Source of the DNA: an uncultured Bacteroidales bacterium
Lineage (GTDB): Bacteria > Bacteroidota > Bacteroidia > Bacteroidales > UBA932
Direction of reading: 5' to 3'
DNA: 6,613 nucleotides
Assembly (NCBI GenBank): GCA_937890845.1
Contig: CALADR010000247.1
Coordinates: 1-6,613 of the forward strand
Shown here: positions 1-5,584 of the stretch, one piece after another
Layout: the number at the start of each line of letters is the position of its first letter
Numbering within the stretch: the stretch's first letter is position 1
Translations under genes and position numbers: made by a program
Notes under the pieces: model-generated
Told to the model about the DNA's origin: nothing
Databases searched by the model: none
The model's input: the letters and a program-made list of their open reading frames with translations, nothing else

Positions 1-58
1 TCGAACGCCCGACCCCTACGTCCCGAACGTAGTGCGCTACCAACTGCGCTACATCCCG
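1..58 (-). tRNA. tRNA-Pro(CGG), 3' part cut by window edge
   Basis: Read on the minus strand from position 58, this gives a tRNA cloverleaf up to the T loop. The 5' acceptor strand is CGGGATG, followed by a D arm with GCGC/GCGC stem, then an anticodon stem CTACG/CGTAG closing the loop TTCGGGA. The anticodon is CGG, reading the proline codon CCG, and G37 follows it as is usual for proline tRNAs. The T stem starts GGGCG and the T loop TTCGA, where the window ends, so the 3' acceptor strand is outside. I found no TAnnTTTG promoter box in the 40 bp before it. It may be reached by read-through of the terminators downstream of rpsT. Confidence 0.93.
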
Positions 59-89
59 ATAGTTTTCTTTTTAAGTTGAATCGCTATCT

Positions 90-119
90 AAGAAAAAGAA
101 GCTGCTATAAGCAGCTTCT
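90..119 (-). terminator. Rho-independent terminator after rpsT
   Basis: A perfect 9-bp inverted repeat pairs AGAAGCTGC (97-105) with GCAGCTTCT (111-119) around a 5-nt loop. In the minus direction the stem is followed by TTTTCTT (96-90), a U-rich tract. In the plus direction it is followed by CTCCCAGC, so the orientation is minus. It lies 39 nt past the rpsT stop codon and about 40 nt before tRNA-Pro. Confidence 0.82.
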
Positions 120-130
120 CTCCCAGCTAT

Positions 131-150
131 AAGAAAAACCTTTAAAGGTT
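131..150 (-). terminator. Weaker first terminator hairpin after rpsT
   Basis: The palindrome AACCTTTAAAGGTT (137-150) can form a 5-bp stem with a TTAA loop. On the minus strand it is followed by TTTCTT, beginning 7 nt after the rpsT stop codon. The stem has only two G-C pairs, so it is probably a weak or partial terminator backing up the stronger hairpin at 90-119. Confidence 0.45.
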
Positions 151-157
151 GCTTTCG

Positions 158-412
158 CTATGAAAGTTTATTGATATAGATCGCAATTCCGCTCTTAAGG
201 TTGGCAGCTTTGTTTTTGTGGATAACACCAATCTTTGCGAGCTTGTCGATCATTGCATATACCTTAGGTGCATTCGCTTCTGCCGCATTCTTGTCAGTAG
301 TATTTCTGATAGCGCGGATAGCGTTCCTAGTTGTCTTTGCATAATATTTATTATGCAATCTGCGTCTTTCGCTTTGGCGAGTACGCTTGTCTGCTGATGC
401 GTGATTTGCCAT
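158..412 (-). CDS. rpsT: 30S ribosomal protein S20
   Basis: An 84-residue, very basic protein starting MANHASADKRTRQSE and ending AIYINKLS. S20 binds 16S rRNA early in assembly of the small subunit. Length, the Lys/Arg-rich N-terminal helix and the conserved MANHxSAxKRxRQ start are as expected for the family. The ATG at 410-412 is chosen because the family begins at this MANH; the reading frame stays open further upstream but would run through a tRNA gene. The stop is TAG. There is no Shine-Dalgarno sequence: the leader is AT-rich, as is usual in Bacteroidota. The gene starts 23 nt after the 3' end of tRNA-Glu with no promoter box between, so it is probably made from the tRNA-Glu promoter and released by tRNA processing. 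Two hairpin terminators follow. Confidence 0.97.
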   Translation of the reverse strand: MANHASADKRTRQSERRRLHNKYYAKTTRNAIRAIRNTTDKNAAEANAPKVYAMIDKLAKIGVIHKNKAANLKSGIAIYINKLS

Positions 413-435
413 TTTATATCTTTTTATATTTTTTG

Positions 436-507
436 TAGTGGGTAGGGGAATCGAACCCCTATTGCAAGAATGAAAATCTTGAGTACTAGCCGTTATACGA
501 ACCCACC
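436..507 (-). tRNA. tRNA-Glu(UUC)
   Basis: A complete 72-nt cloverleaf on the minus strand. The acceptor is GGTGGGT/ACCCACT with a G1-U72 wobble, and the discriminator base is A. The anticodon stem CAAGA/TCTTG closes the loop TTTTCAT, giving anticodon TTC (UUC), which reads GAA and GAG. The T arm is AGGGG-TTCGATT-CCCCT. The 3' CCA is not encoded (CAAAAA follows the discriminator), so it must be added by the CCA-adding enzyme. It sits between a strong Bacteroidota-type promoter and rpsT. Besides translation, glutamyl-tRNA-Glu also feeds tetrapyrrole synthesis in bacteria that use the C5 route; nothing here shows whether this organism does. Confidence 0.97.
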
Positions 508-512
508 GGGTG

Positions 513-532
513 TCCCTTCTATCATTAAGGGA
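513..532 (-). other. Hairpin in the 5' leader of the tRNA-Glu/rpsT transcript
   Basis: TCCCTT (513-518) and AAGGGA (527-532) are perfect 6-bp inverted repeats with an 8-nt loop. If transcription starts about four bases after the -7 box, near position 532, this stem would begin at the very 5' end of the primary transcript and sit 5 nt before mature tRNA-Glu. It may protect the end or shape the RNase P substrate. It has no U tract, so it is not a terminator. Confidence 0.4.
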
Positions 533-535
533 GTG

Positions 536-566
536 CAAAGGTAAATAATATTTTTAATCGTGCAAA
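536..566 (-). promoter_or_regulatory. Bacteroidota sigma-ABfr-type promoter for tRNA-Glu-rpsT
   Basis: On the minus strand TTTG (566-563) is separated by 19 nt from TACCTTTG (543-536). This matches the Bacteroides consensus of TTTG at -33 and TAnnTTTG at -7 with 19-21 nt spacing. The predicted start is near position 532, about 25 nt before tRNA-Glu. The -33 box begins 7 nt after the DUF4837 stop codon and lies in one arm of a 7-bp inverted repeat (TGCAAAA 561-567, TTTTGCA 580-586), so the gene boundary is very compact. Confidence 0.85.
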
Positions 567-573
567 ATATTTT

Positions 574-1596
574 TTACTTTTTTGCATTATTATTTTTCCA
601 TTCGAATGAATAGAGGATAGATTCCACCTGTCTGAGGTAGTGTCTCTTGTCATATCTGGCTGCATAGACAAATGATTCAAGGACAATGATTTCCTTTCCA
701 TCCTGACTATAGAAAGAGTGAGATACAAACGGTCCTCCCATAAAATCATTGTGAACATCCCACAAACCGCGGACTTCAGTGAAATTTCTTCCCTTGTATT
801 TCATGTATGTGATTCCAGGAATTGCTGCATCGCTTGTAGTCATGTATGTGTTGTCAAACATTCCGGGAACATTGTTTTTGAGAAACTCGTTTCGTTTTGA
901 TATTATATTATCTAATGAGAAGTCGGATTCATTACCTAGTGCAGGATATTTATATATAAGTATCCCCTGGATGGTATATTGTGTGTCATAACTTATCCAG
1001 ATGAAGTCATCTGTCTTCTTTTTCAGGGCATATCCTGCCGGAAAATGAGGGGAGCCTCCGATCATTTCGCTTACAACAGGACTGAGGGAGTGTTCTTCAT
1101 ACTGGATAGAGTTTGCGATAACCCTGTCCCTTTCTGCTTGTTCAAGGGTGTTAAGTATGATTCTTGACTTTTCTTTTATAAGATTCAGCGCAGTTTCACT
1201 GTCAGGGGCATTTATGGCTATTACACACTGTGGTCTCGCCCATGCGTCTGACCTGAGAAGCAAGTCAGGCTTTACAACTTTGCTGTCAATGTTTACAAGT
1301 ATTATATTCCTATGTATCTGGAAAATATCAGTAAAGGCAGAAGGAACTATGTTTATCAGAGTGTATAGAGGTTCTTTCTGAGGCAGATAGGGACAGTCAC
1401 TGGCCAAAAGTCCTCTCAACTCTGAGCCGACATTGCCTTCCCAGTCGCTTTTGTTTACAACTATAAGGACTTCTCCGGCTTTTCCGCTGATGTTAGGAAG
1501 CAGTGGCTTTCTGTCTGCATTCTTGCATGAGAAAACAGAAAAGATAGCTGTGATAGCTGTAATCCAAATGATGATTTTCTTTATGTAAGCTTTCAT
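574..1596 (-). CDS. DUF4837 family lipoprotein
   Basis: A 340-residue protein with a lipoprotein signal peptide: basic start MKAYIKK, hydrophobic stretch at about 8-22, and lipobox VFSC with Cys24 as the likely acylation site. After a short linker comes the DUF4837 signature ISGKAGEVLIVV (36-47), then DWEG, LPQKEPLY (71-78) and HRNIILVNI (95-103). The rest is a soluble mixed domain ending in a Lys/Asn-rich tail with no further membrane segment. The family is known from Bacteroidota and its function is unknown. It lies 104 nt after rseP on the same strand. That neighbourhood suggests an envelope role, possibly linked to RseP, but this is inference. The ATG is chosen because it gives a complete lipoprotein signal. 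The stop is TAA. A candidate promoter and a palindrome lie in the gap upstream. Confidence 0.88.
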   Translation of the reverse strand: MKAYIKKIIIWITAITAIFSVFSCKNADRKPLLPNISGKAGEVLIVVNKSDWEGNVGSELRGLLASDCPYLPQKEPLYTLINIVPSAFTDIFQIHRNIILVNIDSKVVKPDLLLRSDAWARPQCVIAINAPDSETALNLIKEKSRIILNTLEQAERDRVIANSIQYEEHSLSPVVSEMIGGSPHFPAGYALKKKTDDFIWISYDTQYTIQGILIYKYPALGNESDFSLDNIISKRNEFLKNNVPGMFDNTYMTTSDAAIPGITYMKYKGRNFTEVRGLWDVHNDFMGGPFVSHSFYSQDGKEIIVLESFVYAARYDKRHYLRQVESILYSFEWKNNNAKK

Positions 1597-1625
1597 GGCG
1601 TTACTGTTTTGATTTTTTTAGATAA

Positions 1626-1645
1626 GCGTATTTTCAAAAATACGC
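1626..1645. repeat. Palindrome upstream of DUF4837
   Basis: GCGTATTT (1626-1633) and AAATACGC (1638-1645) form a perfect 8-bp inverted repeat with a 4-nt centre. Neither strand shows a good U tract right after the stem: the minus side continues TTATCTAAAA. It is therefore a poor terminator for rseP. It overlaps the likely -7 box of the DUF4837 promoter, so it may be an operator, though this is unproven. Confidence 0.5.
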
Positions 1646-1666
1646 AATAACTCTGTTAATAACAAG
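1635..1666 (-). promoter_or_regulatory. Candidate promoter for DUF4837
   Basis: On the minus strand TATTTTTG (1642-1635) matches the -7 consensus TAnnTTTG. The -33 position, 20 nt upstream, holds CTTG (1666-1663), one mismatch from TTTG. A perfect TTTG lies 4 nt further out at the wrong spacing of 24. The predicted start is near 1631, about 35 nt before the ATG. The gene may also be read through from rseP. Confidence 0.45.
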
Positions 1667-1689
1667 CAAATGGCTTATTTTAAAAAACT

Positions 1690-1711
1690 TTATCTGAAAA
1701 TTATCTGAAAA
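1690..1711. repeat. 11-bp tandem direct repeat at the rseP stop codon
   Basis: TTATCTGAAAA occurs twice back to back, at 1690-1700 and 1701-1711, without mismatch. Read on the minus strand it repeats the last codons of rseP, TTC AGA TAA (Phe-Arg-stop), directly after the real stop. It looks like a recent slippage duplication and does not change the protein. Confidence 0.9.
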
Positions 1712-3005
1712 GCCTTCCGATATCGTTTCCGAATGCCAGAATCATAAGTCCGAAAAGCAGCAGCATTCCTACAATTTGAGCCCCTTCTAGGAATTTGTCA
1801 CTCGGCTTGCGTCTTGTAATTATTTCATATAGAGCAAAGACTATGTGGCCTCCGTCAAGTGCCGGAATAGGAAGCAGGTTCATTACTCCGAGCATTATGG
1901 AAAGCAGCGCCAGAATATTGATGAATCTGTACCAGTCCCATGTGGCCGGGAAAATCTGCCCCATTGAAATGAAGCTTCCGACTGACTTGTAGGCTTCCGT
2001 ACTGGGGGTGAATATCAGTTTCAGGTCCTGTAGATAGCCTCCTATTGTCTTGAATGTAAGCTTGAGCCCGGCTGGAACGGCCTCTAAGCCTGAGTATTTT
2101 TTCACTTCAATGGAAGGTGCTTTTGTGAAAACTCCTATTTTTCCCGTACTGTCAATCTGGAGGCTTAAAGAAAGTGTGTCTTCCCCTCTTGCGACCAGTG
2201 CCGGAATCCCTTTTCCCGGAAGAGTCTTGAGCAGTTTCCATGACTCCTGCAGATATTCGATATCATGTCCGTCAAGGTTTATTACCCTGTCACCTTTTTT
2301 CAGTCCTGCCTGATAGTTCGGGGAGGCTGGTGGAACAGAATCTATTATGAAAGGCATAGCGAGGTCAAACATCATAGGAGTATTGAGCACGTCCCCCATC
2401 ATGCTCTGATCTATATATATGTCAATGGTGTCGTTATTCCTGAGTACAGTAGCCTTGCTGGCAGTCCTTCTGGCCATATCAGCCTGGAGCATATCAAAAC
2501 GCTCAGGAGTATAGTCGTCGAATTTCAGTATCCTGTCACCGTTCCTGAATCCCATTTCGTATGCAAGCTCATTAACATAGATGCTGTTGCCTTCGTTTTT
2601 AATATAACTTTCTCCCCATCCTGCCATTATACATATGTACAGTATTATGGCAAAAATGAAGTTGAAGAGTACTCCTCCTGCCATTACCAGAAGTCTCTGC
2701 CATGCCGGCTTGCTTCTGAATTCCCATGGCTGTGGTTCCTTTTTCAATGATTCGGTATCCATAGACTCGTCTATCATGCCGGAAATCTTACAGTATCCTC
2801 CCAGTGGAAGCCAGCCTATTCCATATTCCGTGTCCGAGTTTTTCGGCTTGAATTTAAATAGAGAGAAACCTGCATCGAAGAACAGATAGAATTTTTCAAC
2901 TCTTATTTTGAATATTTTGGCAAACGCGAAATGTCCTAGTTCATGTATCAGTATAAGCACGGAAAGAGCAAGAATTACTTGCAGGATTTTTATCAGAATT
3001 ATCAT
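1701..3005 (-). CDS. rseP: RseP-type site-2 membrane metalloprotease (M50)
   Basis: A 434-residue zinc intramembrane protease. Numbering is from the ATG at 3005. The first membrane segment carries HELGH (21-25), with zinc ligands His21 and His25 and catalytic Glu22. A GGY-containing loop follows near 69, and a second membrane segment lies near 105-130. There are two PDZ-like regions (about 140-200 and 220-285; the second has QAGLKKGDRVINLDG). The conserved NLLPIPALDGGH (376-387) supplies the third zinc ligand Asp384, and a last membrane segment lies near 409-426. Family members cut anti-sigma factors and remnant signal peptides inside the inner membrane; the substrates here are unknown. An in-frame TTG at 3014 would add three residues; ATG is preferred. 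The gene starts 30 nt after dxr, so it is probably co-transcribed. The dxr-rseP-DUF4837 order is one I associate with Bacteroidales. Confidence 0.95.
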   Translation of the reverse strand: MIILIKILQVILALSVLILIHELGHFAFAKIFKIRVEKFYLFFDAGFSLFKFKPKNSDTEYGIGWLPLGGYCKISGMIDESMDTESLKKEPQPWEFRSKPAWQRLLVMAGGVLFNFIFAIILYICIMAGWGESYIKNEGNSIYVNELAYEMGFRNGDRILKFDDYTPERFDMLQADMARRTASKATVLRNNDTIDIYIDQSMMGDVLNTPMMFDLAMPFIIDSVPPASPNYQAGLKKGDRVINLDGHDIEYLQESWKLLKTLPGKGIPALVARGEDTLSLSLQIDSTGKIGVFTKAPSIEVKKYSGLEAVPAGLKLTFKTIGGYLQDLKLIFTPSTEAYKSVGSFISMGQIFPATWDWYRFINILALLSIMLGVMNLLPIPALDGGHIVFALYEIITRRKPSDKFLEGAQIVGMLLLFGLMILAFGNDIGRLFR

Positions 3006-3035
3006 TTGTGTCAAATTGTCGTGTTTGGGGACTAC

Positions 3036-4199
3036 TTAAATTTTTGCTATCAGTTTTTCCGCCATTGCATAGGCCTGTCTGTTAGATTCAAAAATGCATT
3101 CAAGATCAGGTGATGCAATGAAGTCTGCGGTTTCCATACATTCTGCTATTATGTCGGTAATATCGTAGAATCCTATTCTGTCGGAGAGATATGCCGCTAC
3201 AGCGGCTTCATTTGCTGCATTCATTATGCAGGCCATATTTCCTCCTTTTTCCAGAGCCCTGTATGCCAGTGCCGGTGCCGGAAACTTATCAAGGTCAGAA
3301 GCGTAGAATGAAAGCGAGGCAAGTTTTGCAAAATCAAGTTTTTCATTGTTGAGTTCCAGCCTTTCCGGATAGCTCAGTGCATACTGGATAGGTTCTCTCA
3401 TATCAGGATGTCCAAGTTGCGCGATTACTGCTCCGTCTGCAAATTCTACCATTGAGTGTATTATAGACTGCGGGTGTATGACTACATTGATTTTTTCCGG
3501 TTCTGTCCCGAAAAGCCATCTTGCCTCAATGATTTCAAGGCCTTTGTTCATCATTGTGGCGGAGTCAATGGTTATCTTGTTGCCCATATTCCACTTCGGA
3601 TGCCTGAGGGCCTGTTCTTTTGTTGCAGATGCAATTTTGCTTTTCTCCCAGGTCCTGAACGGCCCTCCTGATGCAGTGAGATGTATTTTTTCTATTTTTG
3701 CTCCATGTGAGCCCTGAAGGCACTGGAAAATGGCAGAGTGTTCTGAATCGACAGGCAGAATGTCGCACGAATGTTTTCTTGCCAGTTTCATTACAATGTC
3801 TCCTGCCGCTACAAGAGTTTCTTTGTTTGCCAGAGCTATGGTTTTTCCTGCCCTGATTGCTGCGACAGTAGATTCCAGACCGCTGAAACCTACCATTGAA
3901 GTGACAACAGTGTCTATTTCCGGATCCGCTACAAGTTCACAGACTGCCTTCATTCCGCCATATACATTGGCTTCAAGTCCGGACAGGTTTCTGCGCACTT
4001 CATCCAGGCGGCTTTCATTACATATGACAACATTCTTTACTTTGAATTCAGTTGCCTGACGGCAAAGAAGTTCACAGCTGTTGTTCGCTGTAATCAGCAC
4101 TGCTTCAAATTTGTCCGGATGTTGTCTTATTACATCAAGAGTCTGACGTCCTATGGACCCTGTAGATCCTAAAATCGCTATCTTTTTCTTTTGTGTCAT
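3036..4199 (-). CDS. dxr: 1-deoxy-D-xylulose 5-phosphate reductoisomerase
   Basis: A 387-residue cytosolic enzyme that converts 1-deoxy-D-xylulose 5-phosphate to 2-C-methyl-D-erythritol 4-phosphate with NADPH, the committed step of the MEP isoprenoid pathway and the target of fosmidomycin. The NADPH-binding loop GSTGSIG is at 11-17. ALANKETLVAAG (122-133) is conserved. The divalent-metal ligands are Asp151 and Glu153 in PVDSEHSA, and Glu222 in MNKGLEIIEA. Substrate-binding residues lie in TASGGP (175-180) and around Asn218-Lys219. Length and all motifs are normal for the family. It starts 8 nt after the M23 peptidase stop and is followed 30 nt later by rseP, indicating one transcript. MEP products feed undecaprenyl phosphate for wall and lipopolysaccharide synthesis, which fits the envelope genes around it. 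Stop is TAA. Confidence 0.98.
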   Translation of the reverse strand: MTQKKKIAILGSTGSIGRQTLDVIRQHPDKFEAVLITANNSCELLCRQATEFKVKNVVICNESRLDEVRRNLSGLEANVYGGMKAVCELVADPEIDTVVTSMVGFSGLESTVAAIRAGKTIALANKETLVAAGDIVMKLARKHSCDILPVDSEHSAIFQCLQGSHGAKIEKIHLTASGGPFRTWEKSKIASATKEQALRHPKWNMGNKITIDSATMMNKGLEIIEARWLFGTEPEKINVVIHPQSIIHSMVEFADGAVIAQLGHPDMREPIQYALSYPERLELNNEKLDFAKLASLSFYASDLDKFPAPALAYRALEKGGNMACIMNAANEAAVAAYLSDRIGFYDITDIIAECMETADFIASPDLECIFESNRQAYAMAEKLIAKI

Positions 4200-4207
4200 T
4201 TTATGGA

Positions 4208-5053
4208 TCAGAAATTTATATAGTCGGCAGGATTTACAGCTTCACCTTTATACCATAATTCAAAGTGTAGATGGTCTCCGGTACTCAGAGCTCCTGTGCT
4301 GCCGACAAGTGCTATTGGAGTTCCTGCACTTACTTTGTCTCCCGTCTTCTTCAGAAGTTTCTGGTTGTGCTTGTAAATCGTTATTATATCGTTATCATGT
4401 TGTATCTGTATTGTGTATCCGGTGTCGTCATTCCATCCGGCATAAATTACAGACCCGTCCAATGCTGCCTTTACTACAGAGTTTTCAGGTGCTGTGATAT
4501 CTATGTAAGGATGCAGTATCTTGTCGTATCCCTGTGAAATGACACCTTTAAGCGGGGTAAAGAAATGCATTCCTTCTATAGGAAGTTTTCTGCCGGCTTT
4601 ACCGGACAACTCGAACTGTTCTTCTTTCATTACTGTTTCTCTGAGCAGAGAATCTTTCTTTTCAGATATGTCAGCATTGCTGCGGAATGTCTTTTTGCTT
4701 AGGTTGACCAGACTGTCAATATCCATCGCAGAATCTCCTGACAGGACCCTCCTCAGGTTACCTGCATATATTTCCCATAGTTTGAGTTTGTTTTCCAGAG
4801 AATCTGCCAGTATTGCATTCTGTATTGCAGCACGTTTTGTCTCAGAGTCAGGATATCCTGGAATAAAAGTCCTGACAGGTGTGAATGCTATTATGCAAAA
4901 AGCCAGAGCAAAGACAGTGACAAGTATAGTCGCCTCGGTGACCAGAAGACTGGCCTTGGAGAAATGGATAGTCCATAACGCCTTGTGAGTCTGGTCTTCT
5001 ACGAGAGTGAGCCTGAATTTTTCGACTTTTTTATCTTTATTTTGCCGTGCCAT
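4208..5053 (-). CDS. Membrane-anchored M23 (LytM-type) peptidase
   Basis: A 281-residue protein. A basic cytosolic start (1-33) is followed by one membrane segment (about 36-58). A charged, helical and possibly coiled-coil linker (70-150) follows, then a C-terminal LytM domain (163-281) expected in the periplasm. Residues corresponding to the zinc and catalytic set are present: His181 and Asp185 in HPYID, His229 in IYKH, and His261/His263 in HLHFE. An active peptidoglycan endopeptidase is therefore plausible. The usual first motif is HxGxD, and here Tyr183 replaces the Gly. It could instead be an EnvC/NlpD-like activator, but those usually lose ligands. The ATG is supported by an in-frame TAA 6 nt upstream. 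It is the first gene of the M23-dxr-rseP run and diverges from ruvX with a gap of 6-15 bp. No good minus-strand promoter was found upstream. Stop is TGA. Confidence 0.92.
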   Translation of the reverse strand: MARQNKDKKVEKFRLTLVEDQTHKALWTIHFSKASLLVTEATILVTVFALAFCIIAFTPVRTFIPGYPDSETKRAAIQNAILADSLENKLKLWEIYAGNLRRVLSGDSAMDIDSLVNLSKKTFRSNADISEKKDSLLRETVMKEEQFELSGKAGRKLPIEGMHFFTPLKGVISQGYDKILHPYIDITAPENSVVKAALDGSVIYAGWNDDTGYTIQIQHDNDIITIYKHNQKLLKKTGDKVSAGTPIALVGSTGALSTGDHLHFELWYKGEAVNPADYINF

Positions 5054-5071
5054 ACTTTAGTGTTAACTTTG
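5041..5071 (+). promoter_or_regulatory. Bacteroidota-type promoter overlapping the ruvX start region
   Basis: TTTG (5041-5044), 19 nt of spacer, then TAACTTTG (5064-5071) is a full match to TTTG-N19-TAnnTTTG on the plus strand. The spacer contains the ATG of the divergent M23 gene (5051-5053). The predicted start, about four bases after the box, is near 5075. That is downstream of both likely ruvX start codons (GTG 5060, TTG 5069), so either the promoter or the start codon assignment needs correction. Confidence 0.6.
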
Positions 5072-5563
5072 GACAGAATCATAGGAATAGATTACGGAAG
5101 AAAAAGGACGGGAGTGGCAGTGAGCGACCCCCTGGGAATCTTCGCGTCCGCGCTGGATACAGTACAGTCTGCAAATATAATAGATTATCTCAAAACTTTT
5201 TCTCAAAAGGAGAACATATCAGGATTTGTAGTCGGGTATCCGATGAATATGGACAACAGGCCTTCGGAGGCGGCCAGAGATGTAGATATTTTCATAAAGC
5301 ATCTGGCAAAGGCCTTCCCAGGAATACCTATAATGAAAGAAGACGGGAGGTTCACCTCTGTTCTTGCTCACCGCGCCATGATAGACGGAGGCATGAAGTA
5401 CAAGGACAGAAAAGACAAGTCGTCCGTTGACAAGATTAGTGCTGCCATAATACTGCAGAGTTATATGGATAGGACTTCCGGCGGCATGTCTTTTGCTGGA
5501 AGTCCTTCCTTTGTGCCTGATTCTCTGTCTGATAAGGTATCAGGGTCAAGGCGCCGGAGATAG
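5069..5563 (+). CDS. ruvX: RuvX/YqgF family RNase H-fold nuclease
   Basis: From the TTG at 5069 this is a 164-residue protein starting MDRIIGIDYGRKRTGVAVSDP, which fits the family start. Members act in processing the 5' end of pre-16S rRNA and have been proposed as Holliday junction resolvases. Asp8 in IDYG is the first catalytic acid. GYPMNMDN (56-63) is the conserved loop. RFTSVLA follows at 94-100, and Asp121 in VDKISAAIIL supplies the last acid. The usual DERFTS reads EDGRFTS: Gly93 (GGG, 5345-5347) stands where the conserved Glu is expected. A tail of about 30 residues follows the usual end near SYMDR and finishes in four Arg. A GTG at 5060 adds three residues and is possible. The frame is open back to an ATG at 4985, but that would overlap M23 antisense and add non-family sequence. 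def follows after 21 nt. Confidence 0.9.
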   Translation: MDRIIGIDYGRKRTGVAVSDPLGIFASALDTVQSANIIDYLKTFSQKENISGFVVGYPMNMDNRPSEAARDVDIFIKHLAKAFPGIPIMKEDGRFTSVLAHRAMIDGGMKYKDRKDKSSVDKISAAIILQSYMDRTSGGMSFAGSPSFVPDSLSDKVSGSRRRR

Positions 5564-5584
5564 TATTGAAAGAAATTATATATT

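Noticed and set aside
561..586. TGCAAAA/TTTTGCA inverted repeat as the DUF4837 terminator
   Set aside because: The stem is AT-rich with a 12-nt loop containing the stop codon, and no clean U tract follows; one arm is better explained as the -33 box of the tRNA-Glu promoter.
2265..2750. 161-codon plus-strand open frame inside rseP
   Set aside because: It lies antisense to strongly conserved rseP coding sequence, shows no recognisable domain, and has no promoter or independent coding signal.
3006..3014. TTG at 3014 as the rseP start
   Set aside because: It is possible, but an ATG lies only three codons later and keeps the full first membrane segment, so the ATG is preferred.
4521..4988. 155-codon plus-strand open frame inside the M23 gene
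   Set aside because: It is a mirror of the real gene; its composition follows from the opposite-strand codons and no motif is visible.
5032..5044. Alternative -7 boxes TATCTTTA or TATTTTG upstream of ruvX
   Set aside because: Both are imperfect and neither has a TTTG at the right distance upstream.
4985..5068. In-frame upstream extension of ruvX from an ATG at 4985
   Set aside because: It would overlap the first 69 bp of M23 antisense and add 28 residues with no match to the family start; homologues begin just before IDYG.
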